Assembly: GCA_028274465.1 (NCBI GenBank)
Contig: CM051455.1
Coordinates: forward strand, 38,501,290 to 38,565,289
Reading direction: 5' to 3'
Length of the DNA: 64,000 nucleotides
From: Plantago ovata
Taxonomy: Eukaryota; Streptophyta; Magnoliopsida; Lamiales; Plantaginaceae
In this document: positions 1-11,123 of the stretch, piece after piece
How the letters are laid out: each line of letters begins with the position of its first letter
Position numbering within the stretch: position 1 is the stretch's first letter
The notes under the pieces: model-generated
Database searches by the model: none
Told to the model about the DNA's origin: nothing
The model's input: the letters and a program-made list of their open reading frames with translations, nothing else
Made by a program: the position numbers and the translations under genes

Positions 1-964
1 ATCATCAATCTCACTGGTCCAATATCTTTCTCCAATATACAGGGCCTTTTTAGAAGGGCAATCAATCTGCTTAAAGCTCCATCCTTGGAGGGTGAAGGTG
101 TGATGTTGCATTTATCTTTCCAGTTTTCCATTTCACAAATTTTTGTAATTTTGCGAAGCTCATGTGTTTTACTATGTAGGTGCTGGCAATTTATTTCCCG
201 GGAAAGATATAATTTCCTTAGCGAGAGGTATGCCTTAATTTTTAAGACAACAGTTTCTGGCTTAACAATAGGACGCTATGGTTTACTATGTCGTGTCAAT
301 TAAATAGGTGAAAAAATGACAATACAGTGCTCAATTATTTATAATGCTTATCAAGTATCTAAAAAGATGAGGTTTAATCCATTAGATGTCTATTGGTTAC
401 AATCTTGTTCCGTGTCCATATCTTTTGACGATCGCTATTTTTATCTTAGCATAATGCCTGTCATTTGCGAATTATGTACTGAGCGATAATGTAAAATTTA
501 ATTTCCCACAAGTGGCATTAGTAATTGATGTTGCATTCTTATGGAGATCCAAGAACATATAATCATCTAGATTTGAACACAATTGTTAATTTGCACCTAT
601 GTTGGTTTCCTAGTAATACTCCTATTTGTTACTCTATGAATACGTCTCCATGTGTGATTTATCGTGTTGTACCGTCATGATTTACAGATTTCGTTGTAGA
701 ATGCAATAAAGCACATGTGCATGCTTGTACCGCATACTTTTAAGAGTTGATTTATTATACTTATTAATTTACTAAATTTGTCCTGTAGGTGGGTATGCCG
801 AAACACTAGGTGTGCAACAATCAAGAAAAGCAGAAGGCGAGCGACTGAAGCATTGGGCAGAAGGTGCTTGGATAAACAAGCGGATATCACTTGGAGACGC
901 TCTGGCATTGGAGTCGTCACCTAAGATGCCTGTCATAGATACTCGAATATGCAGAGTGTTTTAG
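1..964 (+). CDS. 3' end of an unidentified plant gene (two exons visible, 5' truncated by window)
   Basis: The proposed exons are 1-97 and 789-964. The first ends at a GAAG|GTGTGA donor. The second follows a T-rich tract ending in CTGTAG. Both junctions have phase 1, so the frame runs through to a TAG at 962-964. The visible C-terminus is about 90 residues, hydrophilic and rich in Lys, Glu and Arg (for example GYAETLGVQQ and KHWAEGAWIN), and ends in ICRVF. I see no motif that names a family. Support comes from phase agreement, an open frame and protein-like composition. The 691-bp intron contains nothing I recognise. The gene converges on OHP1, whose stop is 266 bp downstream on the other strand. 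The gene call is moderately safe; the function is unknown. Confidence 0.55.
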
Positions 965-1229
965 GCGCTTGGTATGGCGTAGTATTTTGAGTGGCCACGG
1001 AGGATGTTGATGCATATTATATAGTAAAGATTTCAACTGTTGTAAGCATGTACTAATAAAGAACTTGGAGGGGGAAATCACGTATAAAAGGGACCTTGAG
1101 CCACTGTATATTGAGTTTGTAAAAGAACTTTTGTTTTATAAAGTACAGTACCTGAATAACATTACTAGACAACAGTTATCTCTGAAATTTGATTTCTTTG
1201 AACACACAGTTTCGTTCGTTCGTATGGAT

Positions 1230-1840
1230 TCAAAGAGGAATATCCAGACCTTTCCCGATCTCTACCCCGATCATCTCGAGTATTCCCTTGTTCAGAATCT
1301 GACAGGAAGATGCAAGGTCAGTTGAAACATGACCAAGCAAAGCATGAAATGAAGCAAAACAAATATAGCACCAGTTAGATACGAGTTCCTTCTATTCTAC
1401 GCTATAGCATGTTGTATACTATGGTGGTTTACTAAAACGCATTCGAAGCAGCATGATGATGTAGCATAGAATAGAATAAACCGATGATGTATATACCAGT
1501 TCAACAATGAAAGTGCCAATAAGACCCATCATACAAGCTCTTGAATTCCAAATCTCGGCTGTTCGGGTAAAACCGGCAAATGGAGCCTGGAACTTTGGTT
1601 GTTCCTTGGGCACTACAACCTGTATGGAAGTTGATTAAATTCTGTAATACAGAGTAAGAGTTGAAGAAGAAAATTATAAATGGTTGTTACCCCAGCAGGA
1701 AGCTTAGCGGCTTTAACCCTGAGAGCAGAGCGGTTGTTAAGATGGAAAATCAACGGCGCGGTGGATTTCCGGCTGGGAAGAGTTGGCGTCGATGAGAGGA
1801 AACGAGAAGAAGAGAGCAGAGCTACCTGTGAAGTTGCCAT
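1230..1840 (-). CDS. OHP1: One-helix protein 1 (LHC-like / HLIP-type), chloroplast
   Basis: Three exons on the minus strand, 1691-1840, 1497-1619 and 1230-1298, join in phase 0 at GT-AG borders into 113 residues, close to the usual ~110. Residues 1-~42 form a Ser/Thr/Arg-rich chloroplast transit peptide (MATSQVALLSSS) followed by VKAAKLPAG. The core holds FAGFTRTAEIWNSRACMMGL, the single chlorophyll a/b-binding helix with the conserved E and N/R ligands, running into IGTFIVEL. The last exon encodes ILNKGILEMIGVEIGKGL. OHP1 is known to work with OHP2 and HCF244 in early photosystem II (D1) assembly and pigment protection in the thylakoid. The last exon is only 23 codons including stop and was found by matching the expected C-terminus. 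No lesion is seen. Confidence 0.96.
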
Positions 1841-2349
1841 TCTGATGATGAGATGATGATAGTGGCCACAAATCCTACATCTGCCTTATCTATGTAATAA
1901 TAATAGTGATTGTAATCATGTCGACCCTTCTTCTTGTGTCTTGGACTCTTGGTTTCCATTTCTTACCTCAATAAATTAATAAATATTATATAAAATTAAA
2001 AAAATATAACAATGAAAATGAAAATTATAACCCCATATATCCCGCCCGTATGGGGCTTTTTTTTCTAAAAATCAAATTGTTATAATGGATCGTAAAAAAA
2101 ATTAAGAAAATAAAATGTTTCAATTATTATGAGACAAAGGAAAGTAATACTATCTTTGTATTGAAATAACTTTTCCCATGATTTATTATTTCTAAGAATT
2201 GCCTCTTGAACTCTTGAATTGATAATCATTCAAACTTTTTCTCTCTCAAAATTTTCACATTTATACTTGCAAATATAGGAGCTTTTTATAAACATAATAA
2301 AAAATTACATTTTGCTAAGTAAAATTTCATATACATGCCACACATGAAT
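1841..2349. other. OHP1 upstream region, no gene seen
   Basis: AT-rich intergenic DNA that should contain the OHP1 promoter on the minus strand. It holds several short A and T runs. I see no confident TATA box or other site and no coding potential. Confidence 0.4.
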
Positions 2350-4140
2350 AACTTTTTTTTGGAACTGTAAAAATTTTTCATTACCTCAAAAAACAATACA
2401 AAGCAAAGGCCGACATAAGTGTCCGGGCCAACCAAATCACCAAAGAAACAACCAACAATTTTTAGTCTATGAAAGTAAACTACCTTCAGCAAAAAACAAG
2501 CTCATGCGCTTTCTGTTGCAGCACAGGGTACTTTGTACACCTCTGGATAATACGTTGCGTTGCCAATCTACGAATTTCCTCGTCATTCAGACCACGGTGT
2601 TGGAAGATCAGCTCATTTCTTGCCTGCCATATTCCGTAGATGCATTATGCCACAAGTCCTTTTAGTATTTTAGGACGCCATCCTCTTCCTTTGGCACGTT
2701 TGCATAAATCCCTCATGCCATTCTCCCAGTTCGGCCACTGGATAGTCATGCGCATCCATCCCAGTACCTTACGCAAGATCTCAAGAGTGCGTGTGCACTG
2801 AAAAAATAAATGTTCAATGGATCCCGGCTCACCACACTGTACTCACACTTCCCGTCAGTTTGTAATCCAAATCGATTGAAACGATCGTTGGTTGCTAGTC
2901 TTTTATGTAGGCACAACCACATCACAAACGTCACCGAGTACAAGATCTTTCCAATAAATAGGCTGATCAGGTCCTCGGAGCTCCTCATAAATATGCCTCA
3001 CGTCCTATCTCCCCTTGGCCATACAATCATCCCAAGCTGACAGGCCATAGGCGAGCTCACGACTTTTAAAAATGCTGCGCATAATCCAGGAACAGTTCGA
3101 CTTCGACACATAGGCTTGTAGCGAGGTATCTTTAATGTAATAGCTATGGACCCATCGTATCCATAGTTTATTAGTTTTGTTCTGAATGTTCCAAAGCAGT
3201 TTATCCATTAGTGCTTGATTCCATTCCGTTAGAGCAATGATATTCAATCCCCCGCATCTTCGAGATGAGCATAATTTTTCCCCAGGCCACCACCAATGGT
3301 TTTCTCGACTGGTTTTCTTTTCCACTCCAAAGAAATATTCTACAAATACTTTCAATATGATGCAAGACATGCTTAGGTAATGGAAAAACCTGTAACCAGT
3401 AGTTGGCAACAGAGAAGAGGACGCTATTTATCAACTGGAGCCTCCCAGCATAACTCAAGAGTAGGGATGGCAATGGGCCGGGCCGGGCCGCTAGAGGCCC
3501 GGTCCTGGCCCGACACATTTGGCCCAGGCCCAGCCCAAGCCCGAGTACGGGCCTAAAATTTAGGCCCAAGCCCAGTCCGTCATGGGCCGGGCCAGGCCCA
3601 TTTTTAATTTTTTTCAAAAGAAATAAAAAGGCAATTATTTTTTTAAATCAAAAAAATTTAAAATTAAAAATTAAAAGATTTAAGAAATTAAAACAAAAAA
3701 TGCTTCAAGTAGTTATAAATTATTGAATGTGGTGTATATTAAAATATATAATTCAACAGAGAATTTTGTAAATACATTGAAAAGTATGAAAAATATATAA
3801 ATTACAACTTAATTTAATACTACTAATGTATAAATAACAAATTAAATAATTATATTTACATATATTACATATCCATATAATATATACAAAAATATAGTAT
3901 ACACCTGGGCCGGGCCTGGGCCGGGCCGGGCTAGCGGGCTAGAATTTCAGGCCCAGGCCCGGCCCATGGGCCTATATAACAGGCCCAAGCCCAGCCCAAA
4001 AGGGTGATCGGGCGGGCCTGGCCCGACAAAATTGGGCCGGGCCTGGACTCGGGCTGACCGGCCCAAATTGCCATCCCTACTCAAGAGTTAACTTTGAAAT
4101 ATAAAGATGGATATCTAAAACAATCACATTATCTATTAAA
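2350..4140 (-). mobile_element. Decayed plant L1-type LINE, 3' part of ORF2
   Basis: Minus-strand translation in several frames gives the end of a reverse transcriptase (LLSYAGRLQLINSVLFSV, then IFLWSG and GGLNI), then the zf-RVT region with NCSWIMRSIF, and finally a remnant of the cysteine cluster (CGEPGSIEHLFFQC). Stops and frameshifts interrupt it throughout. A T-run at about 2350-2357 is the likely poly(A) tail read on this strand. The 5' part (EN and most of RT) is absent. The zf-RVT segment resembles the fragment at 34230-35008, which suggests the same LINE family. The element is split by the hAT insertion at 3462-4079, so it is the older of the two. Confidence 0.85.
3462..4079. mobile_element. 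Non-autonomous hAT-type DNA transposon (618 bp) nested in the LINE
   Basis: The ends are inverted repeats: TAGGGATGGCAAT at the left and its complement ATTGCCATCCCTA at the right. Each end is followed inward by GC-rich GGGCC/GGCCC tracts around a strongly AT-rich centre. The flanks carry a perfect 8-bp direct repeat CTCAAGAG at 3454-3461 and 4080-4087. An 8-bp target duplication with a TAGGG-type terminus is the hAT signature. There is no transposase ORF. Removing the element and one CTCAAGAG copy restores continuity of the host LINE. Confidence 0.9.
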
Positions 4141-4711
4141 ACCATAATGGAAACTTCCAATGCTAACAATTTAAAACTATAACATAACCTCATAAAATCA
4201 TAATCGAAGTGGTCAACCCAACCGGTCTAGCATACTTATTATAAAAAAAATTGGAATTTTCAAAGTTTTAGGAAAGACATATCTATTCCTAAATTTTGAC
4301 TTCTTTTTCTTTTAATAGTTTAGCCGGGTCTCTTATACTTAGGTTTTCCGTTTTTAGCAAGGCCACTCAATCTTAACAAAATAAATAAATAAATAAATAA
4401 AATCCATCTTTCACTAGTTTTGTTTAGAACAACAAATATTTTATCACTACGTAATTTGATTGGTAAAACAAAGTAAAAAAAAAAAAAAATTGTATTAAGT
4501 TGAGGAACACGAAAAATTAAATTGATAACATTGATAAAAATAGTACACCTACTACACCTTCATCTATCTAGTCCGAAAGAAATGACAATTGATATGTATC
4601 TACTAATTGGTACAAAAAGAAATCCAATTTTGACTGCATCCATGTACACTTAATTAATCCGATTGACTAGTAGTACAAACAATTAGCACCTATTTGAACG
4701 ACGATAGTAGT
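4141..4711. other. Intergenic, simple repeats only
   Basis: AT-rich spacer between the LINE relic and the 3' end of the glycosyltransferase gene. It contains a short (AAAT)n tract near 4381-4402 and a 14-bp A run near 4475. No coding region or RNA gene was recognised. Confidence 0.4.
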
Positions 4712-6686
4712 CTATCTGATCTCTTTGAGGAGAGCTGTTTCTGCTTGATTGCATCTTCTAATTATGATATGTATGACATTGTCTTCTGGATCTGTACCGT
4801 TCACTATCTCACAGCATTGCCTGCGTCTTCCCTGTTTTCATTAAAACAAACATAACACAAACCTTTTGTTATATACGGGATTATTTCCGAAGCTAGGGGG
4901 TGCAGCTTATCAATTGCCAAACACACATTTGGGAATAATATTTAGAGATAATTAAGAGAAAGACAAATTATACTTGCGTACCTTGGTCCATATTTGAGGA
5001 TCCATTACGGGGGCCGAGACATTGAACCCGGTGATCGAATACGCAGCCTTGTAATTCTCATGGGCGCATTCGTAATTTTCATCAAGATTACTCTTCGCGT
5101 ACAACGTAGTCGTCCTGTTTTCGCTCCTAATTTCCTCAATTCCACTCATAAAATGTATTATCGGGCGTTCACACGGATCCAAGCTCAGTGCTCGGGTATT
5201 GAACGAAAATGGGTCCTCCCTCCAAGTCCATGTTAGGAATGTTTTTAAAGGTGTGTTCATATCCACTGCCGACAGCACAAATGGATAGAACTGCACATTG
5301 TAGCCCCATGAGACAGAAATGGACCAGTTTCGCTTAAAGTCGTAGCAGAAAGTGTGTTGTAGTGTCCTACTCGGGTCGGATTTGTAGCCTTCCACTAGCT
5401 TCCTCACAGATTCGATCCGACTCTTTTCCGGAAACAATGTTTGGACATAGTCTAGGTGGTGCAGTGAGACCAATGGTGCTAATGGATGTGCTGAGAGTAT
5501 GCCGAATGGGTTTCCCCGTACATCTAACTGCATTACAATTTTGTTTTTTTTAATTTACCATCGTTTAGATATAAAAATGTTTAATTATTTGCGCATGAAT
5601 TAGGAAACATTTTATGTAATAAATGTAATGGTTTATACCTGATGAAAACCAAGTTCTTTGGTGAGTGGGACACCAATCTCGGCCATACAAGCACCAATCC
5701 TCTGATCCGACCCGTAATAATAAGTGTACCGATGTATACACCCGTCCAAATTCTTCACCAGTAATGCAGCAAGAGGGTAACTAATAGCGAACCCGCCTCC
5801 CCCGTATGCCATTGTGTACGAATGTACCATGTCCTGTTCAACACTTTCAGAGTTCCCGCCAATATAATACATCTCCGTGTGATCATACGTATTCAAAACA
5901 TCCAAGAGATTCTTTTCGAAAAACACTGTATCATCGTCTCCCATCACAAACCACCTCACGTTCTTCAATCCGAGGTCGAAAGTCTCCTTTACTATTCTTG
6001 CAATTCTCAAGGCGGACCTATTTGACAAGTATTGGAAATGCAAACAATTTTTATAACAAGCCCTAAATAGTAAATACAATAAGAATCTCCTAAAAGCAGT
6101 GGTGGGCCCAATTTATGACTAGGATTTATTTTTGGATTATTTTGAAACAGCCATGCACTGACCTGGACCCGAAAGAGCAATTGTACGGAAAATTAGACGT
6201 ATCCTCGGAGATTCTATAGGGAGGGGACGTTTCCGGCCACGGATCGAGCTCATGACCGGGCTCTTGGTCAAGCCAAACGTAACCGCGGGAGATATTCGGC
6301 CTCCACCACACCTCGGTATAGAGGCGGCGGTCGTTCCACGCCTCGGCTGAGCTAGCGATACCGAACACAAGATGAGAAATGTTGGTCTTCGATTGCTCGG
6401 GGTCGTCCGGGTAGGTTGTTGCTATGAACTCTTCTTTGTACGATGTCCGGAGACATTTCCGGTTCCAAGTCGGGCATTTTAAGGGGAAATTTAGATTGGG
6501 AAATATGGAGAAGTAAAAGATTGAGAAACCAAGAAAAATGGAGGTTGCTATTAAGCCTCTTGTCACCATTGGATAAAACAAACTGGGTTGTTGATGTTTC
6601 CAACTCTTGACAATGCTTGATGAATCCGCAGGCATTGTCTGTTTTTCTCTTTTCTTCGTGAGAGAATAACTCTCTTCCAAAGGCAA
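4712..6686 (-). CDS. DUF604 / Fringe-like glycosyltransferase, Golgi type II membrane protein
   Basis: Four minus-strand exons, 6163-6686, 5639-6017, 4982-5527 and 4712-4831, join in frame at GT-AG borders into 522 residues. The N-terminus is cytosolic, followed by one membrane segment at about 44-62 (LIATSIFLGFSIFYFSIF), as in type II Golgi enzymes. The family landmarks are in order: HLVFGIASSAEAWNDRR, then EVWWRPNISRGYVWLD, then WFVMGDDDTVFF with the DDD metal/nucleotide-sugar motif at about 202-204, then YGGGGFAISYPLA, and a C-terminal CCEIVNG...RRCNQAE. This is the plant DUF604 (Fringe-related, GT31-like) family; donor and acceptor are not established from sequence. An alternative start is the Met 17 codons downstream (MPADSSS). 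No lesion is seen. The upstream region is duplicated at 7795-8158. Confidence 0.93.
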
Positions 6687-6693
6687 TTTATTG

Positions 6694-7105
6694 TATGCCT
6701 TTGGAAGATTATGGAAGATTATGTTAATTAATGGGCTGGGAATTTTATTTCTTTTAAAGTAGGGTTCTTTGATTTATGAACAATTATGAAGGGCGTTATG
6801 AGTTGAAGACCTTTGTGAATTTTCTTTTCTTTTTGTTTTATTTTTATTTTTATAAAAATATATATGTAGAAATGTTGTTGGTGTCATGAATTTGGTGAAG
6901 GAGTGCCATACAAGTGCTGTGGCATTATTATGTGGTTTGTGTTCTTTTTCTACTTTTTTTAATGAGTTAAAACTGAAGAAAACATTAAGACGTGCTTTCA
7001 AGTATGGTTAGAAACCCTCCATTAATGAGACGTGCTAAGTAACTTAATTAATTAAATATCTGCAGGGAAAGGGTGGTATTACTTATTAGAATAGGAATGT
7101 GATAA
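6694..7105. repeat. Direct repeat, copy 1 (upstream region of the glycosyltransferase gene)
   Basis: This stretch begins TATGCCTTTGGAAGATT, right beside the glycosyltransferase start. It matches 7795-8158 in the same orientation through a series of blocks, including GTAGGGTTCTT, GATTTATGAACAATTATGA, TTGGTGTCATGAATTTG, GTGCCATACA and AAACTGAAGAA, with small indels. It should contain the gene's promoter and 5' UTR. Confidence 0.75.
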
Positions 7106-7469
7106 TTATAGTAGTTTTAGAATGTATATTTCTAAGTGTAGTTTTATAAATTTTCTATTAATAGGCTTTTGAGACTATATTTTGACTAAAATACAATTAA
7201 TATATGTAAAATTTTCACTAATACTACCACCACCACCACTACCACTCACTACTACGTACTACATACCTACACTACTCCTTTACGACTCCCTCTTATTAGT
7301 CATCCTTTTCATAAGGCCTCTGCAATAATGGGCTTCTCTCCCAGAATCCCTTTAACTATCAATTATCCTATATAACCATCCTAACCCCTACACCCAGGAC
7401 CCAGCCTACTCGACCAAAGCCTTTCAACCAAAAAAACCAATGGACTAGAATTAAAAATCCAATGTAAAC
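7106..7469. other. Intergenic spacer, no feature seen
   Basis: AT-rich sequence with a (CCA/CTA)-rich stretch near 7224-7265. No open frame or repeat border was recognised between the end of the direct repeat and the LINE relic. Confidence 0.3.
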
Positions 7470-7794
7470 CAAACTCAGGGTAAATCCGGTGGTTTAGCAC
7501 TTTTATGGTTTAAAGATGTTGTGGTCACCATACAGAATTTTCATATTGACCTGTATGTCTATTGATTTAGTGTGGTGTTCTATGGTGAACCGGAGGTTAG
7601 CAAGAGAAAGTTTACTTGGAATCTTTTGAGAAGGTTGGGTGACTTGTCGGATCAACTTGGTTATATATGGGAGACTTTAATGAATTCATTTGAATACCGA
7701 TAAATTCGGTGGGAACGAAGTGGGGCCTATCCTGCGCCTATGTATACGAGAGTTTAGAGATTGTATTCAACATATTGGGTTTAATGTCTTGATT
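7470..7794 (+). mobile_element. LINE endonuclease-domain relic
   Basis: Plus-strand frames give [16 protein letters not shown], then FYGEPEVSKRKFTWNLLRRL, then a degraded GDFNE-like segment and DKFGGNE. These align in order with the endonuclease part of the LINE ORF2 at 12734 ([38 protein letters not shown]). Stops and frame changes show it is dead. It abuts the second copy of the duplicated glycosyltransferase upstream region. Confidence 0.75.
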
Positions 7795-8158
7795 TATGCC
7801 TTTAGAAAATTACGGAAGACTATGTTAACTAATGGAATGGGAATGTTTTTTGAAAGTAGGGTTCTTGATTTATGAACAATTATGAATGAGGTTATGAGTT
7901 GACATTTGTGTGCACGTGTTTTTTTTTTTTAAATAAATAAAATAAAATTAAAAAATGTTGTTGGTGACTTGGTGTCATGAATTTGTTGAAGTGCCATACA
8001 GCTACATCGGCATTATTATGAATTTATTTATGTGGCTTGAGTTAAAATTGTTTTTTTAATGAGTCAAAACTGAAGAAGCATTAAGACATGCTTTCATTTT
8101 CATATATATTGGAATATCTGCACGGAAAGGTTGGTATTAAAATCAGCATGTGATTATT
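7795..8158. repeat. Direct repeat, copy 2 of the glycosyltransferase upstream region
   Basis: Begins TATGCCTTTAGAAAATT and follows the same order of blocks as 6694-7105, ending near GGAAAGGTTGGTATTA. It is diverged by indels, and the gene's coding sequence is not duplicated with it. The left border coincides with the end of the LINE relic. Confidence 0.75.
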
Positions 8159-8178
8159 CTAAAGCACACATTACTTTT

Positions 8179-8417
8179 TTTTTTTTCCTTTAATAACACG
8201 GAAACTCGCGGCCGCTACCGTTTGGGGGAGCACTAGGTAAACTACACGGGCTCACGTAATAAAGCCTGCAAACCACGTTAACCATGTTAGCTTCACAAGT
8301 GTGATAGGCTCTGACCCATGATGGCATTATCACAAATTCTCCTCCCATGAATTTCGAACTTGTGACCAAGGGGAAGATAACTCACCTTTTAACCAACTGA
8401 GTCAACCCTTGCAGACA
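8179..8417 (-). mobile_element. tRNA-derived SINE with 14-bp target-site duplication
   Basis: Read on the minus strand, the head shows a pol III A box TGACTCAGTTGG and, about 35 bp on, a B box AGTTCGAAATTC. The 3' end, at the low coordinate, is an A-run (T-run at 8179-8186 on the plus strand). The element is flanked by CACACATTACTTTT at 8165-8178 and again at 8418-8431. Box A, box B, a poly(A)-like tail and a long perfect target duplication together define a SINE. No coding capacity. Confidence 0.85.
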
Positions 8418-8431
8418 CACACATTACTTTT

Positions 8432-9749
8432 ATATCATGTAAAATTTCAAATTTAGCGAAAAATGTATACGTCCCAATCAATTTTGCTTACAAGTAGAAA
8501 TGTCAATTTCCAATATTATTGATAATGTTTGCTTACAAAATTAAGCAATTGAATTATGAATGTAGAAGTTGAGTTTCCTATTTTATGCATATTTTAAAAA
8601 TTAAATTTTATAATCAGAAAAAGTTACTCATCGGTCAAATCAATTTCTTTACGTATTTCTTTCTTACACGTCCCAATCAATGATTTAGTATTTACACAAT
8701 TGATTTTGTTACACTACTTAATACGTAGGTCCTTTAATTTTGTCTTGCCATATTTTAGTGCATTTGTATATTTTGTGCGTTTCGTGCTAGTTTTCAGTTT
8801 TTTGCACCAACGGAATGATTTTAGAAGGGTTTTGTGGGAAGCTGGCTTGATTGGGATTTCAATTTCGACAAAGTTACATGTGGATGAAGTTGGATGAGTG
8901 AGGTAATTACGATTTACGATTGTGGGGTTTGTCCACAAAAGAATACGATGGAGGACTGAAATGCAATTTGAAGTCTGAAGGTTGTTAATCCGTTTAAAAG
9001 GGATTAAGCGCAAGCGTGAACTTCGAATTTCGAATTGAGCTTCTTCAAAAAACTCTGTTTCTCCGTTGATTGTTGGTGAATTGTGCGATCGTTCTCACGT
9101 GCAGTAGGAGGACAAAGCACATCATATCATGTGTTGATCGTTGATTATTAGTTGTAGACTTGTAGCCACATAAGGTTAGAATTCACTGAGAAATCGAATC
9201 AAGATATGGCAGACTTTAAACAGGATTCATTGCGGCATGAGAATTATATAAACCTCTTTAGGCTTCAGCTATAATTGGGAAATTCTTTTAACCAGACTAA
9301 TCACGGATTCAACCATTGTTACTGAGAAATTGAGAATAATGAGACACTGGTGGGAAGAATTGAGAATTAATTCTACGCTTTGATGAGATATTTCACAACC
9401 TTGAACAGAACCTGAGCTTCGATAAACTCAATTAGGCTCAGATTTTGATCGGAGGCTTGATTTACCATTCGAAGAAACTTTGATCAGTAGGCCAAAGCAC
9501 GCCATATCATGTCGATTACGAATTCTGCAAATCACATTGTTGTGTACGTGTTCGTGCTGACTGTTCGTGTTAGATAGATTGAATTGTTAACTTCGCAACA
9601 AGATGAAATTTGTGATGATATCATAAAACATTCTTTATTTTCTCATGAACGAAAAATCTGGCCGAGAATCGAAGACAAAAAACTAAAGTAAAACGATATT
9701 GTGATAATGATTATTGATCAGTAGCTAATGAGTAATGACTGCTAGCTTC
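8432..9749. other. Intergenic, downstream of the NAC gene
   Basis: No supported gene. Short open frames at 8700-9013 overlap on both strands and have no recognisable product. Two imperfectly similar stretches containing CAAAGCAC and CATATCATGT lie near 9113 and 9494. The part just below 9750 should hold the NAC 3' UTR. Confidence 0.35.
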
Positions 9750-10382
9750 CTAATCCAGCTGATCACTGGGCGAAATGCCAGTGTTGGCATTCGAACTTGT
9801 CGACTCGTCATCAGATGAATAGTCCGATTCATCATCACTGTCCGATAACATGTTCTTCACACTCACACGACGACTGGTACCACTCCCTCTGATTGTCCTA
9901 ATGCGATTTCCAGATCTCCTCCTGTCCCTAATTTGGTATACACAGGACACAATCCAATCTCCAGATAGCACAATCGTCTTCTGATTTGTCCCTGCCGACG
10001 ACCTAACAGCACCAACGAGGTGAAATTGCGCCATCATCCATCCAGTTCCCAAATTATTCGCGTTGTAGAATTGAAAACGTCTCTTCATCCCAACTATCGA
10101 GCTATTTCCTGGAGCAAGAACCATTTCGTATCCGGTCATAGCTTTCCAGTGTCCACACCCACAAGGGAAACTGGTGCTATACTTGCTATCTCGTCTGCTG
10201 AAGAAGTATCTGTTCTCCTTCAAGTGACCTGGCAAATCCCATGGATTGGTTACTGAAACGTCGAACTCGGTGATGGCGTTGGAAGGGAGTGGGGAAGCTT
10301 GGACTTTTGGATGCAAGTAGTTAAGAATAAGCTGTGTATCAGTTGGCCTGAATCTGTAACCAATAAGCGGGTAAGTGTTCAT
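9750..10382 (-). CDS. NAC-domain transcription factor, single exon, compact
   Basis: An uninterrupted 210-residue frame. NAC subdomains appear in order. A is IGYRFRPTDTQLILNYL (about 7-23). B is FDVSVTNPWDLPG. C is RYFFSRRDSKY...GCGHWKAMTGYEMVL; the family norm is GYWKATG, so this is a divergent form. D is VGMKRRFQFYNANN. E contains WMMAQFHLV. After about residue 165 the protein is short, basic (RDRRRSGNRIRTIRG), then acidic and Ser-rich (SDSDDESDYSSDDES), a likely acidic regulatory tail. NAC proteins bind CACG-core DNA. Most NAC genes have two introns in the domain, and this one has none, as in the divergent plant NAC subgroup of short intronless members or in retrocopies. No poly(A) scar was noticed. 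Confidence 0.88.
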   Translation of the reverse strand: MNTYPLIGYRFRPTDTQLILNYLHPKVQASPLPSNAITEFDVSVTNPWDLPGHLKENRYFFSRRDSKYSTSFPCGCGHWKAMTGYEMVLAPGNSSIVGMKRRFQFYNANNLGTGWMMAQFHLVGAVRSSAGTNQKTIVLSGDWIVSCVYQIRDRRRSGNRIRTIRGSGTSRRVSVKNMLSDSDDESDYSSDDESTSSNANTGISPSDQLD

Positions 10383-10668
10383 GTTTATGTTATTTTTTTT
10401 CTTTTTCTTCTGGGTGTCGGTTTGGAAAATTAGAAAATAACTGTTGATGAAACAGTGAGAAATTTAGAGATATTAATAGTTGGATGCGAGTTGAATTCGT
10501 ATTCCGAGTAAGATAAGGATTAGGTAGTTTGCATTCCGATTCCGAATAGGAATTGTTAGGAATGGAGTACGAAATTAATTAGGAAACGAGTTGGAATTGA
10601 ATAAAAGGCGGCAGGCCTTGCTTCCTATCCTAATTAGAGAAGGAAAACGTAATTAATTAAGGAAAACG
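10383..10668. other. NAC upstream region / LINE insertion flank
   Basis: Contains the presumed NAC promoter (minus strand). GGAAAAC occurs at 10642-10648 and 10661-10667, and again just after the LINE poly(A) tail at 16855. One of these pairs may be the LINE target duplication, which would place the LINE 5' end at about 10669. A TATA-like AATAAAAGG lies near 10598 on the plus strand. Confidence 0.35.
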
Positions 10669-11123
10669 TAAATAATAATAATGTGAAGATTCCAAAGGTC
10701 TCTCGTGTGAGAGAGTGTGCTCCGGCTGGAGCCTTGAGTCCTCCTTGTGAGATTTTTGTACCTTCCCTGACTTCTTTTCTTCTGCTCCATCTAAACTGGT
10801 GAGATCTGTAATAGCCTTTGTCTGATTTGGCGAGGTTTGTTTGATTTTATGTTTTGATTCTATTGCTAAGTAGAGCTATGTCAAGTTTCACTTTACCCTT
10901 TAGTTTGACTCATGAAAATAATAGAAGGATTTTTCTCATCAGCCATATCAATATTATTCTGTTATTTTCTATTAGAGGCAAAGATAACCCATATCTCCTC
11001 CATATCTCCTATTTGTTTTGTCTCTTTCGTTCTCTTTTCTCTTTCCACAGGTGGCCTTGGTTAGTTGCTCCAGCTCTATTCCGCTTAACCCTAAAGTGTA
11101 GATCTGCTGCTACTCGACATAGT

